From CAYTCZ01 sp964436315 (lineage in GTDB: Bacteria > Actinomycetota > Thermoleophilia > Gaiellales > Gaiellaceae): a stretch of 18,852 nucleotides of DNA. Below the pieces are notes generated by a model, which saw only the letters and a program-made list of their open reading frames with translations, ran no database searches and was not told the DNA's origin. The first letter of the stretch is position 1, and every line of letters begins with the position of its first letter. The stretch is from the NCBI GenBank assembly GCA_964436315.1, contig CAYTCZ010000080.1:1-18852 (forward strand), given 5' to 3'. The translations under genes and the position numbers were made by a program. This document shows positions 1-7,373 of the stretch, piece by piece.

Positions 1-105
1 TCCGACGGAATCGGCCGACGAGAGTCCAGGACCCTCACACGCGCCCGGGTGGTGGGTTCACCAATCAGGTAGTTCTCGTGACCGATCGAACGGGCTACGA
101 CGTGT

Positions 106-501
106 CTAGGACACTTGTTTGCTGTTCACGCGGACGACCCGCTGAATAGCAGTCAGGGAACTGGCCGGACCAGGCCAGTGCTCTTCGAGCAGTGCTGAAT
201 TCCCCCGGATAACGAGGGGGAGCACGACAGCCGCGAGAACGGCGTCGTCGATCGGTGAGCCCGGGATGAGATCGATCGGTGATGCAAGGTACGCGGCGAG
301 TCCGATCAGCAGGGCTTTGTAGTACCAGGGGACACGCCGATCCCGCGCCAGCCGAGCGCACAAGACCGCGCAGTCCGGGACAAAGCGAGCCAGCGCCTTC
401 GCGTCCTCGCGTCTGCCCGAAACGTAGAGGCTGAAAACGATCGCCGCGAGCGCCGCGATCAGGATCACGGTGGCGACGAGGACCCAAATCCATGGGCTCA
501 C
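106..501 (-). CDS. DUF1232 (YkvA-like) small membrane protein
   Basis: A 131-residue protein with one clear N-terminal membrane helix (about residues 5-26) followed by a DUF1232 core. The core is seen in RDRRVPWYYKALLIGLAAYL and SPIDLIPGSPIDD (about residues 54-86); the SPIDLIP motif is the family hallmark. The biochemical role of DUF1232 proteins is not established. The start is GTG at 501. There is no Shine-Dalgarno, but TATCCT (minus strand, 514 to 509) sits 7 nt upstream, which suggests a leaderless message. The gene diverges from the cyclophilin gene, with 60 nt between the two starts. Family assignment is good; function is unknown. Confidence 0.82.
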   Translation of the reverse strand: MSPWIWVLVATVILIAALAAIVFSLYVSGRREDAKALARFVPDCAVLCARLARDRRVPWYYKALLIGLAAYLASPIDLIPGSPIDDAVLAAVVLPLVIRGNSALLEEHWPGPASSLTAIQRVVRVNSKQVS

Positions 502-508
502 TCGAGCG

Positions 509-514
509 AGGATA
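509..514 (-). promoter_or_regulatory. -10 element for the DUF1232 gene
   Basis: TATCCT read on the minus strand, with 7 nt to the GTG start at 501. This spacing would put the transcription start at or next to the start codon, giving a leaderless transcript. No convincing -35 hexamer was found. The call rests on the same arrangement recurring at other genes in the window. Confidence 0.5.
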
Positions 515-548
515 GTCCTGTTGTGCCGCGCCGGCCACGGAAGTCGGA

Positions 549-554
549 TAGGTT
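549..554 (+). promoter_or_regulatory. -10 element for the cyclophilin gene
   Basis: TAGGTT lies 7 nt before the ATG at 562, and no Shine-Dalgarno lies between them. The geometry fits a leaderless transcript and supports ATG 562 over the upstream in-frame start at 523, which would place the hexamer inside the gene. Confidence 0.5.
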
Positions 555-561
555 GGCGTAT

Positions 562-1020
562 ATGTCTCAGGCGACGTTGCAGACAACCGAGGGGACGATC
601 GTCCTCGAACTCTTTGATGACGACGCTCCCAAGACGGTCGAGAACTTCCGGAAACTCTCACGCGAGGGCTTCTACGACGGGATTACGTTCCATCGCGTCA
701 TCCCGGACTTCATGATCCAGAGCGGCTGCCCGAAGGGCGATGGGACTGGAGGGCCCGGATACGAGTTCGACGACGAATCGAACAACCATCGCGTCGTCCG
801 CGGGGCGTTGGCAATGGCCAATCGCGGCCCGAATACGAACGGGAGCCAGTTCTTCATCGTGACGGCAGACGAATGTCCGTGGCTCGACGGCAAGCACACG
901 GTGTTCGGTCAGGTGACTGACGGAATCGACGTGACCGATGCCATCTCGGCGGTTGATCGCGATTCCTCCGACCGGCCGCGGCAGGCTGTGGTTATCGAGG
1001 CTGTAGCGCTCTCGGAATGA
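562..1020 (+). CDS. Cyclophilin-type peptidyl-prolyl cis-trans isomerase
   Basis: A single-domain cyclophilin of 152 residues that catalyses cis-trans isomerisation of X-Pro bonds and assists folding. The active-site blocks are in order: FHRVIPDFMIQSG (Arg45, Phe50, Gln53), GALAMANRGPNTNGSQFFI (residues 81-99) and CPWLDGKHTVFGQV (Trp107, His112). These match the catalytic Arg, the hydrophobic pocket and the Trp of cyclophilin A. No signal peptide or membrane helix is seen, so it is probably cytoplasmic. The frame is open back to 523, but ATG 562 gives the normal family N-terminus and sits 7 nt after a TAGGTT hexamer. folD follows 64 nt downstream on the same strand. Confidence 0.95.
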   Translation: MSQATLQTTEGTIVLELFDDDAPKTVENFRKLSREGFYDGITFHRVIPDFMIQSGCPKGDGTGGPGYEFDDESNNHRVVRGALAMANRGPNTNGSQFFIVTADECPWLDGKHTVFGQVTDGIDVTDAISAVDRDSSDRPRQAVVIEAVALSE

Positions 1021-1084
1021 CGATGCGAGATCGGTGGACGACAGCCACCCGCGTCAGCGTGGCGCGAATCGGGGGGTGCGGATC

Positions 1085-1948
1085 ATGAGCGCCGGCCTGA
1101 TGGACGGGAAGGCCCTGGCGGCTCGAGTTCGGGCCGACGTTGCCGAAGAGGTTCGCGTTCTCGATCGTCCGCTCGGACTTGCCACCGTCCTCGTCGGAGA
1201 GGATCCCGCCTCCGCGATCTACGTGAAGCGAAAGCAGGAGGCGTGTCGGGAGGCCGGAATCGAGCCGTTCCACCATCACCTTTCAGCCGACACCGATGAA
1301 GAAGAACTCCTCGCGCTCGTCGAGGAACTGAACGCCGATGATCGGGTCACCGGCATCCTGACCCAGCTGCCGCTCCCCGAGCAGATCGATGAGGATCGAG
1401 TCATCTCGTCGATCGATCCCTTGAAGGACGTCGATGGATTTCACCCGACGAACGCCGGCTACCTGCTGCTCGGACGGCCGACGCTGCCGCCGGCAACGCC
1501 TTCGGGGATCATGGAGTTGCTCCGTGCCCACAACGTTGCGCTCAAGGGTCTGAGTGCCGTCGTCGTGGGACGTTCGAACATCGTCGGAAAGCCGATCGCT
1601 TTGATGCTGCTGGCCGAGCACGCGACGGTCACGCTGTCCCATAGCCGCACGCGGGATCTCGCGTCGGTTGTACGAGGAGCAGACGTCGTCGTCGCTGCAG
1701 TCGGCCGAGCAGAGATGATCACGCGCGACATGGTGAAGCGCGGAGCCACCGTGATTGACGTGGGGATCAACCGTGTCGACGACCAGCTCGTCGGAGATGT
1801 TGCTCATGACGTTCGCGAGATAGCCGGACTCTTGACTCCGGTCCCAGGCGGGGTGGGACCGATGACCATCGCAATGCTGCTGCGTAACACTGTGAAGGCA
1901 GCCCGCTACCAAGCGGACGAACTCGCCTTCCCCGCCGTGGCACGGTAG
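1085..1948 (+). CDS. folD: Bifunctional methylenetetrahydrofolate dehydrogenase / cyclohydrolase FolD
   Basis: Interconverts 5,10-methylene-THF, 5,10-methenyl-THF and 10-formyl-THF for purine and formyl-Met synthesis. It has 287 residues, essentially the E. coli length. Visible motifs are SAIYVKRK (Tyr46 and Lys50, the equivalents of E. coli Tyr50 and Lys54), ILTQLPLP (Gln94), KDVDGFHPTN (Asp117), the nucleotide-binding VGRSNIVGKPIALMLL (residues 161-176) and the C-terminal signature PGGVGPMTIAMLLRNT. The start is ATG 1085, preceded by a GGGGGG-type purine run about 9 nt upstream. The reading frame is open to 1034, but that stretch has no family similarity. It may be co-transcribed with the cyclophilin gene. 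Confidence 0.96.
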   Translation: MSAGLMDGKALAARVRADVAEEVRVLDRPLGLATVLVGEDPASAIYVKRKQEACREAGIEPFHHHLSADTDEEELLALVEELNADDRVTGILTQLPLPEQIDEDRVISSIDPLKDVDGFHPTNAGYLLLGRPTLPPATPSGIMELLRAHNVALKGLSAVVVGRSNIVGKPIALMLLAEHATVTLSHSRTRDLASVVRGADVVVAAVGRAEMITRDMVKRGATVIDVGINRVDDQLVGDVAHDVREIAGLLTPVPGGVGPMTIAMLLRNTVKAARYQADELAFPAVAR

Positions 1949-1963
1949 TCGCGCCGGCGGGAG

Positions 1964-1981
1964 GCTGACCCCTTGGTCGGC
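1964..1981 (+). terminator. Possible terminator hairpin after folD
   Basis: GCTGACC and GGTCGGC form a 7-bp stem (one G-U pair) around a CCTT tetraloop, 15 nt past the folD stop and before the gatC promoter-like hexamer. A short T-rich run (TCTTTC) follows only 8 nt later, so this is at best a weak or non-canonical intrinsic terminator. Confidence 0.4.
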
Positions 1982-2011
1982 GAGGCGGTCTTTCGGCTAG
2001 GCGGCGCGGGC

Positions 2012-2017
2012 TAGACT
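2012..2017 (+). promoter_or_regulatory. -10 element of the gatCAB operon
   Basis: TAGACT is followed by 9 nt and then the gatC ATG at 2027. The interval (GCGCGATCG) carries no Shine-Dalgarno, so the message would have a leader of only a few nucleotides or none. No clear -35 was found at normal spacing. Confidence 0.5.
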
Positions 2018-2026
2018 GCGCGATCG

Positions 2027-2311
2027 ATGGCGATCACCAGAGAAGATGTCTTGCACGTCGCGCGGCTCGCTCGACTCGAGATTCCCGACGAGGAGATCGA
2101 GGCGGTGCGCGAGCAGCTCGGCGCGATCCTCGAAGCGGTAAGCAAGGTCTCGGAGCTCGACCTGTCTGCTGTCGAGCCGACCTCGCACCCCCTCGACCTC
2201 GTGAACGTCTTCGACGAGGACTCGCCACGCGATTCCCTTGCTCGAGCTGACGCGCTCGCGAACGCTCCGGATCCGGCCGAGGGTGCTTTCCGGGTGCCCA
2301 CCGTCGGATGA
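2027..2311 (+). CDS. gatC: Asp-tRNA(Asn)/Glu-tRNA(Gln) amidotransferase subunit C
   Basis: A 94-residue small subunit that wraps around GatA and GatB and stabilises the GatCAB complex. The N-terminal half (ITREDVLHVARLARLEI and a helix through residue 45) and the PTSHPLDLVNVFDEDSPR segment are typical of GatC. The C-terminal AEGAFRVPTV matches the usual GatC ending. The start is the ATG just after a TAGACT hexamer, with no Shine-Dalgarno. It is the first gene of a gatC-gatA-gatB operon, with 39 nt to the gatA start. Confidence 0.93.
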   Translation: MAITREDVLHVARLARLEIPDEEIEAVREQLGAILEAVSKVSELDLSAVEPTSHPLDLVNVFDEDSPRDSLARADALANAPDPAEGAFRVPTVG

Positions 2312-2350
2312 TCGGCGGCGAGGCACGCCGATGAGGCTCTGGGTGCGGTC

Positions 2351-3757
2351 GTGATCGACACGCTCAGCCTGACGGCCGAAGGAGCCGCCGGCCTCCTCGA
2401 GCGCAACGAGGTTACGTCGGAGGAGCTCTCACATGCCTATGCGAGGGCGATCGAGGAGCGGAACGCCGAATTGAACGCGTACCTCCACGTCATCAACGAG
2501 GTCGGAGAACGCGTACCCATCGCGCTCAAGGACTGCATCACCACAGTCGGCGTTCCGACGACGGCCGGGTCGAAGATCCTCGAAGGATACGTTCCCGTCT
2601 ACGACTCGACCGTGAGTGCGCGCTGCAAGCAGGCAAGGCTGCCGCTCATTGGCAAGGCGAATATGGACGAGTTCGCGATGGGGTCGTCGACCGAGAACTC
2701 GGGTTACGGGCCATCGAGAAACCCGTGGGATATCGAGCGCGTGCCGGGCGGCTCGTCCGGAGGATCGGCGACGGCCGTCGCGGCGGGTCTGGCTCCGTGG
2801 GCGCTCGGCTCGGATACCGGTGGCTCGATCAAGCAGCCGGCCGCGCTTTGTGGGCTCGTTGGGCTCCGACCGACCTACGGAACCGTCTCTCGCTACGGGA
2901 TCATCGCCTTCGCCTCGAGTCTCGATCAGGTCGGTCCGATCACGAAGACGGTGCGGGACTGCGCGCGGCTCTACGCGATCATCGCGGGACGAGATCCGCA
3001 GGACTCGACGACCGTCGATCTCACCGAGCCGGTCGAAGTGCCTGACGCGGAGGATCTCCGCGGGATCCGGATTGGTGTTCCGAAAGAGCTGAATGACGTC
3101 GAGGGGATCGAGTCGGGAGTCCGCGATTCTGTGCAAGCGTCGATCCAACTCGCGGAAGAACTCGGTGCCGAGATCGGGGAGACGACCCTGCCCCGGTCGG
3201 TCGACTACGGGCTCGCCTGCTACTACCTGATCGCCCCGGCCGAGGCGAGTTCGAACCTCGCCCGCTATGACGGCGTTCGCTATGGCCTTCGCGTCGACGG
3301 AAACGATGGCTTGACGCGGATGTACGAACGGACCCGCTGGGAGGGCTTTGGAGCCGAGCCCAAGCGCAGGATCATGCTTGGGACGTATGCGCTTTCTGCA
3401 GGCTACTACGAGGCCTATTACGGCCAAGCACAGAGGGTGCGGACCGTCATCAAGGATGAGTTCACCGCAGCCTTCGAAGATTTCGATCTCCTGATCAGCC
3501 CGACATCGCCAACTGTGGCCTTTCGTCTGGGCGAAAAAGCGGAGAACCCCCTGGCCATGTATCTGTCCGACGTACTCACCATCCCTCCAAACATGGCTGG
3601 GCTTCCAAGTATCTCGATTCCCAGCGGGCTCTCTGACGGCCTGCCGGTTGGCCTTCAGCTGATCGGCCCGCAGTTCTCGGAGAACCTGATCTTCCGTGCG
3701 TCTCACGCCCTCGAGCGCGCTCTTGAGTTCAACTTCGTTCCGGAGCGACTGCGCTGA
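2351..3757 (+). CDS. gatA: Asp-tRNA(Asn)/Glu-tRNA(Gln) amidotransferase subunit A
   Basis: The amidase-signature subunit releases ammonia from glutamine for transfer to Glu-tRNA(Gln) or Asp-tRNA(Asn). The Ser-cisSer-Lys triad is visible: Lys60 (VPIALKDC), Ser135 (PGGSSGGSA) and Ser159 (LGSDTGGSIKQPA). Spacings of 75 and 24 residues equal those of S. aureus GatA (79/154/178). At 468 residues it is slightly short. Most of the shortfall is before Lys60, where the usual helix and linker between LNAYLHVINE and PIALKD is nearly absent. The start is GTG 2351, with only a weak GAGG-like sequence upstream. gatB starts 4 nt after the stop. Confidence 0.96.
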   Translation: MIDTLSLTAEGAAGLLERNEVTSEELSHAYARAIEERNAELNAYLHVINEVGERVPIALKDCITTVGVPTTAGSKILEGYVPVYDSTVSARCKQARLPLIGKANMDEFAMGSSTENSGYGPSRNPWDIERVPGGSSGGSATAVAAGLAPWALGSDTGGSIKQPAALCGLVGLRPTYGTVSRYGIIAFASSLDQVGPITKTVRDCARLYAIIAGRDPQDSTTVDLTEPVEVPDAEDLRGIRIGVPKELNDVEGIESGVRDSVQASIQLAEELGAEIGETTLPRSVDYGLACYYLIAPAEASSNLARYDGVRYGLRVDGNDGLTRMYERTRWEGFGAEPKRRIMLGTYALSAGYYEAYYGQAQRVRTVIKDEFTAAFEDFDLLISPTSPTVAFRLGEKAENPLAMYLSDVLTIPPNMAGLPSISIPSGLSDGLPVGLQLIGPQFSENLIFRASHALERALEFNFVPERLR

Positions 3758-3761
3758 AGCG

Positions 3762-5198
3762 ATGAGCAGCGACGGCAGCGATCATCGAGCCGGCTGGGAG
3801 CCGGTGATCGGGCTCGAGATTCACGTTCAACTAAAAACTCGCACCAAGATGTTCTGCCGTTGCGAGAACATCTGGGGTGATCCGGAGAACACCCACACCT
3901 GTCCGGTGTGCCTCGCGCACCCCGGCGCGCTCCCGGTGCCGAACGGAACCGCGATCGAGTGGACGATAAAGCTCGGGCTCGCGCTTGGGTGCGACATTGC
4001 CGAGCGCGCCGTTTTCTCGCGAAAGAACTACTTCTATCCCGACCTTCCGAAGGGCTACCAAATCTCGCAGTACGACGAACCCCTCTGCCTGGGCGGACAC
4101 TTCGTTGTGCCAGGAGCCGAGGGAGACCACGAGATCGGCGTCGTGAGAGCTCATCTCGAGGAGGACGCTGCCAAAACCATCCACGTCGGGGGAGAAGCCG
4201 GTCGAATTGCGGGCGCCGAACACTCGCTCGTCGATTTCAACCGCGGCGGAACACCGCTGGTCGAGATCGTCACTGAGCCGGATCTCAGATCAGCTGACGA
4301 AGCGAAGCGTTTCCTCGAGTTGCTTCGACAAACCGTTGTCGAGCTCGGAATCTCCGACGCCGAGATGGAGAAGGGCTCCCTGCGGTGCGACGCAAACATC
4401 TCGGTCCGAAAGGCGGGCGAGGACGGGCTGCGGACGAAGACTGAGCTGAAGAACATGAACTCCTTCTCCTTTGTCTCCAAGGGAATCGAAGCGGAGGTCG
4501 ACCGACAGGTGGCCGTCTATGCCGCCGGTGAATCAGTTGTTCAGGAGACCCTCCACTTCGACCCGCGAAGCGGCGATCTCTCTCCGCTTCGCGAAAAAGA
4601 GGAGGCGATGGACTATCGGTACTTCCCGGAACCGGACCTCGTGCCGGTCGCACCCTCGCGCGACTTGGTCGATCGCCTGCGCGCTGAGTTGCCGGAGTTA
4701 CCCGGCGCTCGGATTCGGCGACTCGAGCCGTCGGTTGGGCACTATCGGGCCACAGTTCTCGTGACAGGTGGCCTCGATCAGCTGTTCGAGGAAGTCGTCC
4801 GCGCGGGCGTCGATCCCGATCCGACCGCCAACGTGCTGACGAACCAGTTCGTCGCTGCAGGTGTTGTGCCGGGGGATGTCGAGCCTCGCGAACTCGCAAA
4901 GCTCATTTTGGCGCGTGATGAGATTCCCCGAGGGACGTTTGTCGAGGCACTCGCGGCGAGCGGGGAGCCCGGTTTCTCCGCCGATGAGTACCTGACCGAG
5001 ACCGCGATCTCCGATACCTCTGAGCTCGACCCGGTGCTCGACCGGATCCTCGCCGAGCACGAACACGAGGTCGAGCAGTACAAGGCCGGGAAGGAGGGCC
5101 TGCTCAAGTTTTTCGTCGGGCAGGTCATGAAGGAAACGCGCGGCAAGGCGAATCCGAAGGTCGTCAACGAGCGCCTTCAAGATAAGTTGCGATCCTGA
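3762..5198 (+). CDS. gatB: Asp-tRNA(Asn)/Glu-tRNA(Gln) amidotransferase subunit B
   Basis: The tRNA-binding and kinase subunit of GatCAB phosphorylates the misacylated Glu or Asp and transfers ammonia to it. The protein has 478 residues. Motifs in order are EPVIGLEIHVQL (13-24), a four-Cys metal-site pattern CRC...CPVC (Cys32, 34, 47, 50), RKNYFYPDLPKGYQISQYD, FNRGGTPLVEIVTEPD (159-174), SLRCDANISVR and LKNMNSFSFV. A C-terminal YqeY-like tRNA-binding tail ends in LKFFVGQVMKETRGKANP. ATG 3762 is chosen because family similarity begins just after it. The frame is open to 3696, but that part overlaps gatA. It is tightly coupled to gatA (4 nt gap). Confidence 0.96.
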   Translation: MSSDGSDHRAGWEPVIGLEIHVQLKTRTKMFCRCENIWGDPENTHTCPVCLAHPGALPVPNGTAIEWTIKLGLALGCDIAERAVFSRKNYFYPDLPKGYQISQYDEPLCLGGHFVVPGAEGDHEIGVVRAHLEEDAAKTIHVGGEAGRIAGAEHSLVDFNRGGTPLVEIVTEPDLRSADEAKRFLELLRQTVVELGISDAEMEKGSLRCDANISVRKAGEDGLRTKTELKNMNSFSFVSKGIEAEVDRQVAVYAAGESVVQETLHFDPRSGDLSPLREKEEAMDYRYFPEPDLVPVAPSRDLVDRLRAELPELPGARIRRLEPSVGHYRATVLVTGGLDQLFEEVVRAGVDPDPTANVLTNQFVAAGVVPGDVEPRELAKLILARDEIPRGTFVEALAASGEPGFSADEYLTETAISDTSELDPVLDRILAEHEHEVEQYKAGKEGLLKFFVGQVMKETRGKANPKVVNERLQDKLRS

Positions 5199-5215
5199 CC
5201 CAATGTTGGATCGAA

Positions 5216-5239
5216 GCGCGTCCCCTCGGCGCGCATTTT
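5216..5239 (+). terminator. Possible terminator after gatB
   Basis: GCGCG and CGCGC pair around a 9-nt loop and are followed directly by ATTTT. The stem is only 5 bp, but the GC-rich stem plus T-run lies 18 nt after the gatB stop and before the next gene's own -10 element, as expected for an operon end. Confidence 0.4.
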
Positions 5240-5284
5240 GTCGATACGCTGAATTGCGGAGGGAGGTAAGCGGCGGCCCCGGGC

Positions 5285-5290
5285 TATTCT
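5285..5290 (+). promoter_or_regulatory. -10 element for the YjbQ-family gene
   Basis: TATTCT, 22 nt before ATG 5313, in the context GGGCTATTCTCGC. It predicts a short leader of about 15 nt, unlike the leaderless arrangement at several neighbours. Confidence 0.45.
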
Positions 5291-5312
5291 CGCACTGGGC
5301 CGGCGCAGGCTG

Positions 5313-5729
5313 ATGAATCACGCCACCGACTACCTAACGTTTGAAACACCGAACCGCCGGGACTATCTCAACATCACAGATCGGATCGACGAGTTCGTTA
5401 GCGCCTCCGGGATTCAACACGGTCTCTGTCTCGTGTCACCCATGCACATCACCGCCGCCGTCTACGTCAACGACGCAGAGTCAGGGCTCATCCAGGACTT
5501 CGATGACTGGCTCGAACGGCTCGCACCCCACGAGCCTACGAATCAGTACCGCCACAACAACGGCGAGGACAACGCCGACGCGCACCTAAAGCGTCACCTC
5601 ATGTCGCATCAGGTGGTCCTGCCCATCACCGATGGCCGGCTGGATCTGGGCCCCTGGGAGCAGGTGTTCTACGCCGAGTTCGATGGACGGCGACCGAAGC
5701 GCGTGGTGCTCAAGGTAATCGGTGAGTGA
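5313..5729 (+). CDS. YjbQ family protein (UPF0047, secondary thiamine-phosphate synthase-like)
   Basis: A 138-residue protein that matches UPF0047 along its whole length. The clear blocks are SPMHITAAVYVNDAESGLIQ, the histidine/acidic region YRHNNGEDNADAHLKRHL and the C-terminal LPITDGRLDLGPWEQVFYAE followed by FDG and VLKVIGE. Some members have weak thiamine-phosphate synthase activity, but the physiological role is unsettled. The HxT block usually reads H-T-T and here reads H-I-T. The start is ATG 5313, with a loose purine-rich sequence upstream. It has its own TATTCT hexamer, so it is probably transcribed separately from gatCAB. Confidence 0.9.
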   Translation: MNHATDYLTFETPNRRDYLNITDRIDEFVSASGIQHGLCLVSPMHITAAVYVNDAESGLIQDFDDWLERLAPHEPTNQYRHNNGEDNADAHLKRHLMSHQVVLPITDGRLDLGPWEQVFYAEFDGRRPKRVVLKVIGE

Positions 5730-5773
5730 GGCGCGCTGGGCTTCCTGGTTGCGCCGCCTTTGAGCTCCGTCGC

Positions 5774-5779
5774 TAAGCT
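5774..5779 (+). promoter_or_regulatory. -10 element for the Ddn-like gene
   Basis: TAAGCT in the context CGCTAAGCTG, 16 nt before ATG 5796. It is almost the same as the hexamers before the class V aminotransferase and serA (CGCTAGGCT). It favours ATG 5796 over the upstream TTG at 5760. Confidence 0.45.
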
Positions 5780-5795
5780 GTCCCGCCTTGGTGCG

Positions 5796-6326
5796 ATGGA
5801 AGTTGCTTCGGACGTGAGCGAGACCGATCAATACATCAAGCCAGGCTTTTTCCTTTCGAAGCTCGTGAACCCGGCGATCTCAAAACTGCGGATGGCGCCC
5901 ACGCTCGCGGTGCGCGGGCGTACGAGCGGCCAGTGGCGAACGGTGCCTGTGAACGTGCTCGAGTTGCATGGCTCGCGCTATCTCGTGGCTCCGCGTGGCG
6001 CCACGCACTGGGCCCGCAATCTCCGGGAGGCTGGGGGAGGCGAGCTCCGGAAGGGTGCAAAGGTCGAGCGATTCAATGCAGCCGAGCTAGCGAACGACGA
6101 GAAGCCGCCAGTGATTGAGGCGTATCGAGAGCATTGGGGAAGAGCGACGAGGAAACAATGGGATGCACTGCCGAATCCGGGAGATCATCCCGTCTTTCGA
6201 ATCGAGCCCAAACCGAGGCTAGAAACGTCAACCGCGAGGCCCTGCGCACCGCTCGCGAGCCGACGAACTTTCATTCGACGCTCGAAGAAGAGGATCTTGG
6301 GGAAAGGCGTCAAAGCATACGCCTAG
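5796..6326 (+). CDS. Deazaflavin (F420)-dependent nitroreductase family protein, Ddn-like
   Basis: Residues about 15-137 form a Ddn-type split-barrel domain. This is seen in the opening KPGFFLSKLVNPAISKLRM, the core LAVRGRTSGQWRTVPVNVLE, YLVAPRGATHWARNLREAG (the cofactor-binding G-x-T-x-W-x-x-N-L stretch) and the closing GDHPVFRIEP. Members bind F420H2 and reduce quinones or nitro compounds; the substrate here is unknown. The domain normally ends at about FRIEP. Here 39 more residues follow, very basic (RRTFIRRSKKRILGKGVK) and unlike the family. In the +1 frame a TAG lies at 6220-6222, just past the domain, so a one-base indel could have created this tail. ATG 5796 is preferred over TTG 5760 because of the -10 position. 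Confidence 0.82.
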   Translation: MEVASDVSETDQYIKPGFFLSKLVNPAISKLRMAPTLAVRGRTSGQWRTVPVNVLELHGSRYLVAPRGATHWARNLREAGGGELRKGAKVERFNAAELANDEKPPVIEAYREHWGRATRKQWDALPNPGDHPVFRIEPKPRLETSTARPCAPLASRRTFIRRSKKRILGKGVKAYA

Positions 6327-6425
6327 CGCCACTACGGCTCTCCCTCACCCGGGGAGCGATCCTCACGGATCTGTCACATGGTGCCGATAGAGAAGTCGAC
6401 TCAGTCAGACGATGAGGTGAGGTTC

Positions 6426-7373
6426 GTGCGGTTTCGCTTTTCTCGTGTTCTTGCAGCGGTTCTCCTGACGTTTGCGTTCGCCGTCGCTGGTACGGGCTGT
6501 GGAGCTGGCGCGGGGGGAAGCAGCGGATCGTCAACTGAGAATGCGCCGGAGTTCGGGGCTCTCGTCTCCGAGATGCTCGAGGCGGCCGAATCCGTCAAGA
6601 GCGCTCACTACGTGGTTGATGCAACTTTGGCGGTCGAGAGTGACGGTGAGGTCTCCGATCCGATGCTGAGCGCATTCGCCCAGAACCCGCTCTCGATTCA
6701 TGCGGAGGGAGATGTGTCCGAGACCGCCTTTACTGCTTCCGGAAACGTGAGCTTCCTTGGGCAGACCTTGTCGGGGGAGATCATGGGCGACGAGAACGAG
6801 ATCTACATCAACTTCCTCGGAACCTGGTACGGATCGACCGACGCCGGGTTCGCTGATGCCGCGCAGGGAGAACTCGGATTCGAGGCTGAGGGCGGAACGC
6901 CGACCCCCGAAGAGCTCCTCGATCAGCTCGATCAGGTTGTGACCGGCGAGATTACCGAGGGCCCGGACGTCGACGGAGCAGCTACCTGGAGAGTTGAAGG
7001 TCGCCTGAACAGCGAAAGCATCGCCGAACTCGCTGGGACCTACGGCGGCGAGACACTTCCTGCTGAAGCGCTCGTTGGGCTAGACGCTCTTGCCGACGCA
7101 ACGACGCTCGTCTTGATCGTCGGGCGCGAGGACAGCTTGCCGCGAAGCTTTGAGATGACGATGGATCTCTCGGCCGATGATCTCGCGGAGTTCAGCGATG
7201 GCGAAGCCGAGTTGTCGGGTCTCCGTGCCTTCAAGCTCGAGGTCACTGGATCGCTCTCTGATTTCGGAAGTCAGGTCGCGTACGAGGCGCCCGAATCGTT
7301 CGAACCGATCGAAGAACTGCTCGGCCAGTTCGGCGGCCTCGACCTCGGATCCGAGTTTCTGCAACTCGGCTAG
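6426..7373 (+). CDS. Putative LppX/LprG-like lipoprotein
   Basis: A 315-residue exported protein. A basic n-region (MRFRFSR) and a hydrophobic stretch lead to a lipobox-like AGTGC with Cys25, followed by a Gly/Ser-rich linker. The -3 Gly is atypical for a lipobox. The body has beta-strand-like repeats (SAHYVVDATL, GEIMGDENEIYINFLGTWYG, LPRSFEMTMDLS) resembling the hollow-barrel LppX_LprAFG proteins of actinobacteria, some of which carry lipids to the envelope. This fold match is by eye. GTG 6426 is preferred because GAGGTGAGG (6414-6422) is a good ribosome site just upstream. ATG 6378 and GTG 6417 are also in frame. Its stop shares CTAG with the convergent membrane-protein gene. Confidence 0.72.
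   Translation: MRFRFSRVLAAVLLTFAFAVAGTGCGAGAGGSSGSSTENAPEFGALVSEMLEAAESVKSAHYVVDATLAVESDGEVSDPMLSAFAQNPLSIHAEGDVSETAFTASGNVSFLGQTLSGEIMGDENEIYINFLGTWYGSTDAGFADAAQGELGFEAEGGTPTPEELLDQLDQVVTGEITEGPDVDGAATWRVEGRLNSESIAELAGTYGGETLPAEALVGLDALADATTLVLIVGREDSLPRSFEMTMDLSADDLAEFSDGEAELSGLRAFKLEVTGSLSDFGSQVAYEAPESFEPIEELLGQFGGLDLGSEFLQLG

Noticed and set aside
1..105. Plus-strand open frame running from the window edge to a TAG at 107-109
   Set aside because: The 35 codons show no recognisable domain. It may be a gene tail, but nothing supports this, so I see nothing definite in these 105 bases.
2429..3706. Long open frame (425 codons) on the minus strand
   Set aside because: It lies entirely inside gatA, whose full catalytic triad and family length are clear. 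The antisense frame is Arg-rich and matches nothing known.
4285..5321. Minus-strand open frames opposite gatB
   Set aside because: They overlap the well-supported gatB and have low-complexity Arg/Pro/Ser composition.
6134..6415. Plus-strand frame overlapping the end of the Ddn-like gene
   Set aside because: No domain, no ribosome site and atypical composition. It is useful only as the frame that carries the TAG at 6220-6222 discussed in the findings.
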